Shown piece by piece: positions 23,194 through 24,585 of a stretch of 24,585 bases of DNA. The DNA is from Planctomycetota bacterium (GTDB lineage Bacteria > Planctomycetota > Phycisphaerae > WQYP01): assembly GCA_021852225.1 (NCBI GenBank), contig JAJZOA010000193.1:1-24585 (forward strand), read 5' to 3'. The position numbers and the translations under genes were made by a program. The notes below the pieces were generated by a model. That model worked only from the letters and a program-made list of their open reading frames with translations, had not been told where the DNA came from and searched no databases. The first letter of the stretch is position 1. The number at the start of each line of letters is the position of its first letter.

Positions 23194-24471
23194 TTATTTA
23201 CGACGGCGGTTGCTTAGGGCGGCTACGGCCAGCTTGCGGACAATTCGGGCGATCATCTTCTGTTCGTCGGTGGGAATCATAAAAGTCAGCACGCCCGCAT
23301 TGGCGGCGGCGATCGCCTGCCGGTGTTGGCGATTCGCCTCAGCATTCAGGCGAACACCAATAAATTCCAATCCCGCACATATATCGCGACGTACCGCGGC
23401 GTCGTGTTCACCAATTCCGCCGGAAAATACAAGAACATCCAATCCCCCCATACCCGCGGCCAAACCAGCTATCGCCGCACGCGCCCGCTGACAAAACGCT
23501 TGAATTGCATCCCGGCATGATGGGCTATGCGATGCCAACTGATGCAGTTGCCGCATGTCGCCGGTACGGCCGGAAATTCCCCGCAAGCCGCAGTCTTCAT
23601 TGATAAATTTGTCCGCGGCCGCCGGTGTCAGCGGAATCTGCCGCATTAAATGCACCAGCAGTCCGGGATCCATATCGCCCGGACGGGTGGCCATAATCAA
23701 ACCGGCCGTTGGCGTAAATCCCATGGTGGTATCCACCGGCCTTCCGGCATTTACCGACGCCAGGCTCGCGCCGGATCCAAGATGCGCCAGAATAACCCGT
23801 CCGCGTGCGCGGGCGGGCGAGATTCTTTGCAGTTCTTCCATCAGGAAACTGTAGGAAAGTCCATGAAACCCGAATCGGCGGATTCCCGCGCGGCCAAGAC
23901 TGCGCGGAATCGGCAATAACCGCGCCACACGCGGCAGATTCCGATGAAACGCGGTGTCCAGGCACGCAACCTGAATCGCCGCGGGAAATGCTTTGGTCAT
24001 GGCTTGGATCAACACAATTTCACGTGGCAAATGGGCCAGATCCAGCGGCACACTTATTTCGAGTTCCGCCATCACTTTCGCGGTAATGACCGTATGGCGG
24101 TTCAGGCGAATGCCTCCATGCACCACCCGGTGGCCCACCGTGGCGATTCGCTCGCCATACGGCGTAGCACGCAGAAAATCGGTCAGAATGGCCGCGGCCT
24201 TCTGGTGGTTCCGTCCGCTCAACTGTTTGGTATCAAGTAATTGCGATCGCGCATCAAAGGTTTGCAACTCAACGCGGTCTGTGCCGATACCGTCCATGTT
24301 GCCATAAAGCAGCGGCCGGTCGTCGGAATTTTTCTTCTTGGCGGGATAAACCGCGAATTTAATACTGGAGGATCCACCGTTGACGGTTAAAATGACCGGC
24401 GGGCTTTTACCCGCCCCGGCCGGCGTCGATTTGATAACGGGCAATCGCTTGATCTTCCGAATGGAATGCAT
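23194..24471 (-). CDS. ackA: Acetate kinase
   Basis: A 425-residue ASKHA-fold kinase interconverting acetyl phosphate plus ADP with acetate plus ATP. Motifs: 'ILTVNGGSSSIKFAVY' (N-terminal phosphate loop), 'GHRVVHGG' (substrate Arg), 'CLDTAFH' (catalytic Asp), 'RRFGFHGLSY' (transition-state His), 'AHLGSGASL', 'MATRPGDMDPG' (Arg where the common form is 'MGTRSGDIDPG') and 'SGGIGEH' with the Mg-binding Glu. An extra basic stretch of about 26 residues precedes the phosphate loop, making it somewhat longer than the usual ~400. The ATG at 24471 lies three bases after the stop of the upstream gene, so the two are one operon. The partner that supplies acetyl phosphate (Pta, PduL or phosphoketolase) is not visible. 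Confidence 0.95.
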   Translation of the reverse strand: MHSIRKIKRLPVIKSTPAGAGKSPPVILTVNGGSSSIKFAVYPAKKKNSDDRPLLYGNMDGIGTDRVELQTFDARSQLLDTKQLSGRNHQKAAAILTDFLRATPYGERIATVGHRVVHGGIRLNRHTVITAKVMAELEISVPLDLAHLPREIVLIQAMTKAFPAAIQVACLDTAFHRNLPRVARLLPIPRSLGRAGIRRFGFHGLSYSFLMEELQRISPARARGRVILAHLGSGASLASVNAGRPVDTTMGFTPTAGLIMATRPGDMDPGLLVHLMRQIPLTPAAADKFINEDCGLRGISGRTGDMRQLHQLASHSPSCRDAIQAFCQRARAAIAGLAAGMGGLDVLVFSGGIGEHDAAVRRDICAGLEFIGVRLNAEANRQHRQAIAAANAGVLTFMIPTDEQKMIARIVRKLAVAALSNRRRK

Positions 24472-24474
24472 GGT

Positions 24475-24585
24475 TTAACCCCCGGCAATAATGGAGGAGA
24501 AAATCCGGGCCTGTTGGCCAATTCCGCCCCAGTCCAGAATACCATATTTTTCATGGCGGGTCAGAAACAGGGTGAAATCGACTAA
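24475..24585 (-). CDS. C-terminal end of an unrecognised gene upstream of ackA
   Basis: The last 36 codons of a frame that runs off the window, ending in TAA at 24475-24477. The readable end includes 'DFTLFLTRHEKYG' and, at the terminus, 'QQARIFSSIIAGG'. It is in frame to the window edge without a stop and lies three bases before the ackA start, which argues for a real coupled gene. I do not recognise the terminus as phosphotransacetylase or phosphoketolase, the two most expected neighbours. The product is undetermined. Confidence 0.6.
   Translation of the reverse strand, partial: LVDFTLFLTRHEKYGILDWGGIGQQARIFSSIIAGG

Noticed and set aside
1..24585. CRISPR array, insertion sequence, prophage or attachment sites
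   Set aside because: No regularly spaced repeats, transposase or integrase motifs, or target-site duplications were seen on reading both strands.

Overview
The window looks like a chromosomal segment from a member of the Planctomycetota, most plausibly the Phycisphaerae side. Three things suggest this: a type IV prepilin-like protein that ends in the planctomycete 'H…DG' box, a PEP-CTERM secreted protein, and a HEAT-like secreted protein of a style common in that phylum. The base composition is moderately GC-rich, with AT-rich spacers. This placement is inference from gene style; no rRNA or other phylogenetic marker was compared. I see no phage, insertion sequence, CRISPR array or tRNA.

Layout, left to right. 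At 2-838 lies a DUF347 (COG4705-type) multi-pass membrane protein. It is followed by about 850 bases without a convincing gene; these carry a dense run of hairpins that ends in a very good intrinsic terminator (1247-1276), then the small zinc protein yacG (1694-1933). On the minus strand follow frr, pyrH and tsf in the usual tsf-pyrH-frr order, but rpsB is absent upstream of tsf. Next come a long spacer, a lectin-like PEP-CTERM protein (+), a probable gene remnant, and a prepilin-like gene (-) with an unusual repeat-containing leader. At 8422-11485 is a minus-strand cluster: a DUF6941-like protein, a family 2 glycosyltransferase (TIGR04283-like), a DUF2064/TIGR04282-like transferase and an SDR oxidoreductase, the last three overlapping end to end. 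A secreted three-part protein (11788-13281) and argC (13512-14528) face right; argC overlaps tail to tail with a small membrane zinc-ribbon protein. guaA and an O-antigen-ligase-like membrane protein lie on the minus strand.

From 18541 the plus strand carries a VOC-family protein, an ECF sigma factor overlapping its membrane anti-sigma-like partner, a secreted coiled-coil protein, a family 16 glycoside hydrolase and a DinB-like protein. The window closes with ackA (-), preceded by the last 36 codons of an unrecognised gene in the same operon.

Functionally the window mixes housekeeping genes (translation: tsf and frr; nucleotides: pyrH and guaA; arginine: argC; acetate: ackA; gyrase control: yacG) with cell-surface functions (PEP-CTERM lectin, prepilin, glycosyltransferases, O-antigen-ligase-like protein, glucan hydrolase) and one sigma/anti-sigma pair. 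The most interesting points are the hairpin-rich noncoding stretch at 886-1276, an anti-sigma protein whose zinc-binding cysteines appear replaced, the overlapping transferase/transferase/SDR cluster, and the leader repeats before the prepilin gene. None amounts to a demonstrated new system.
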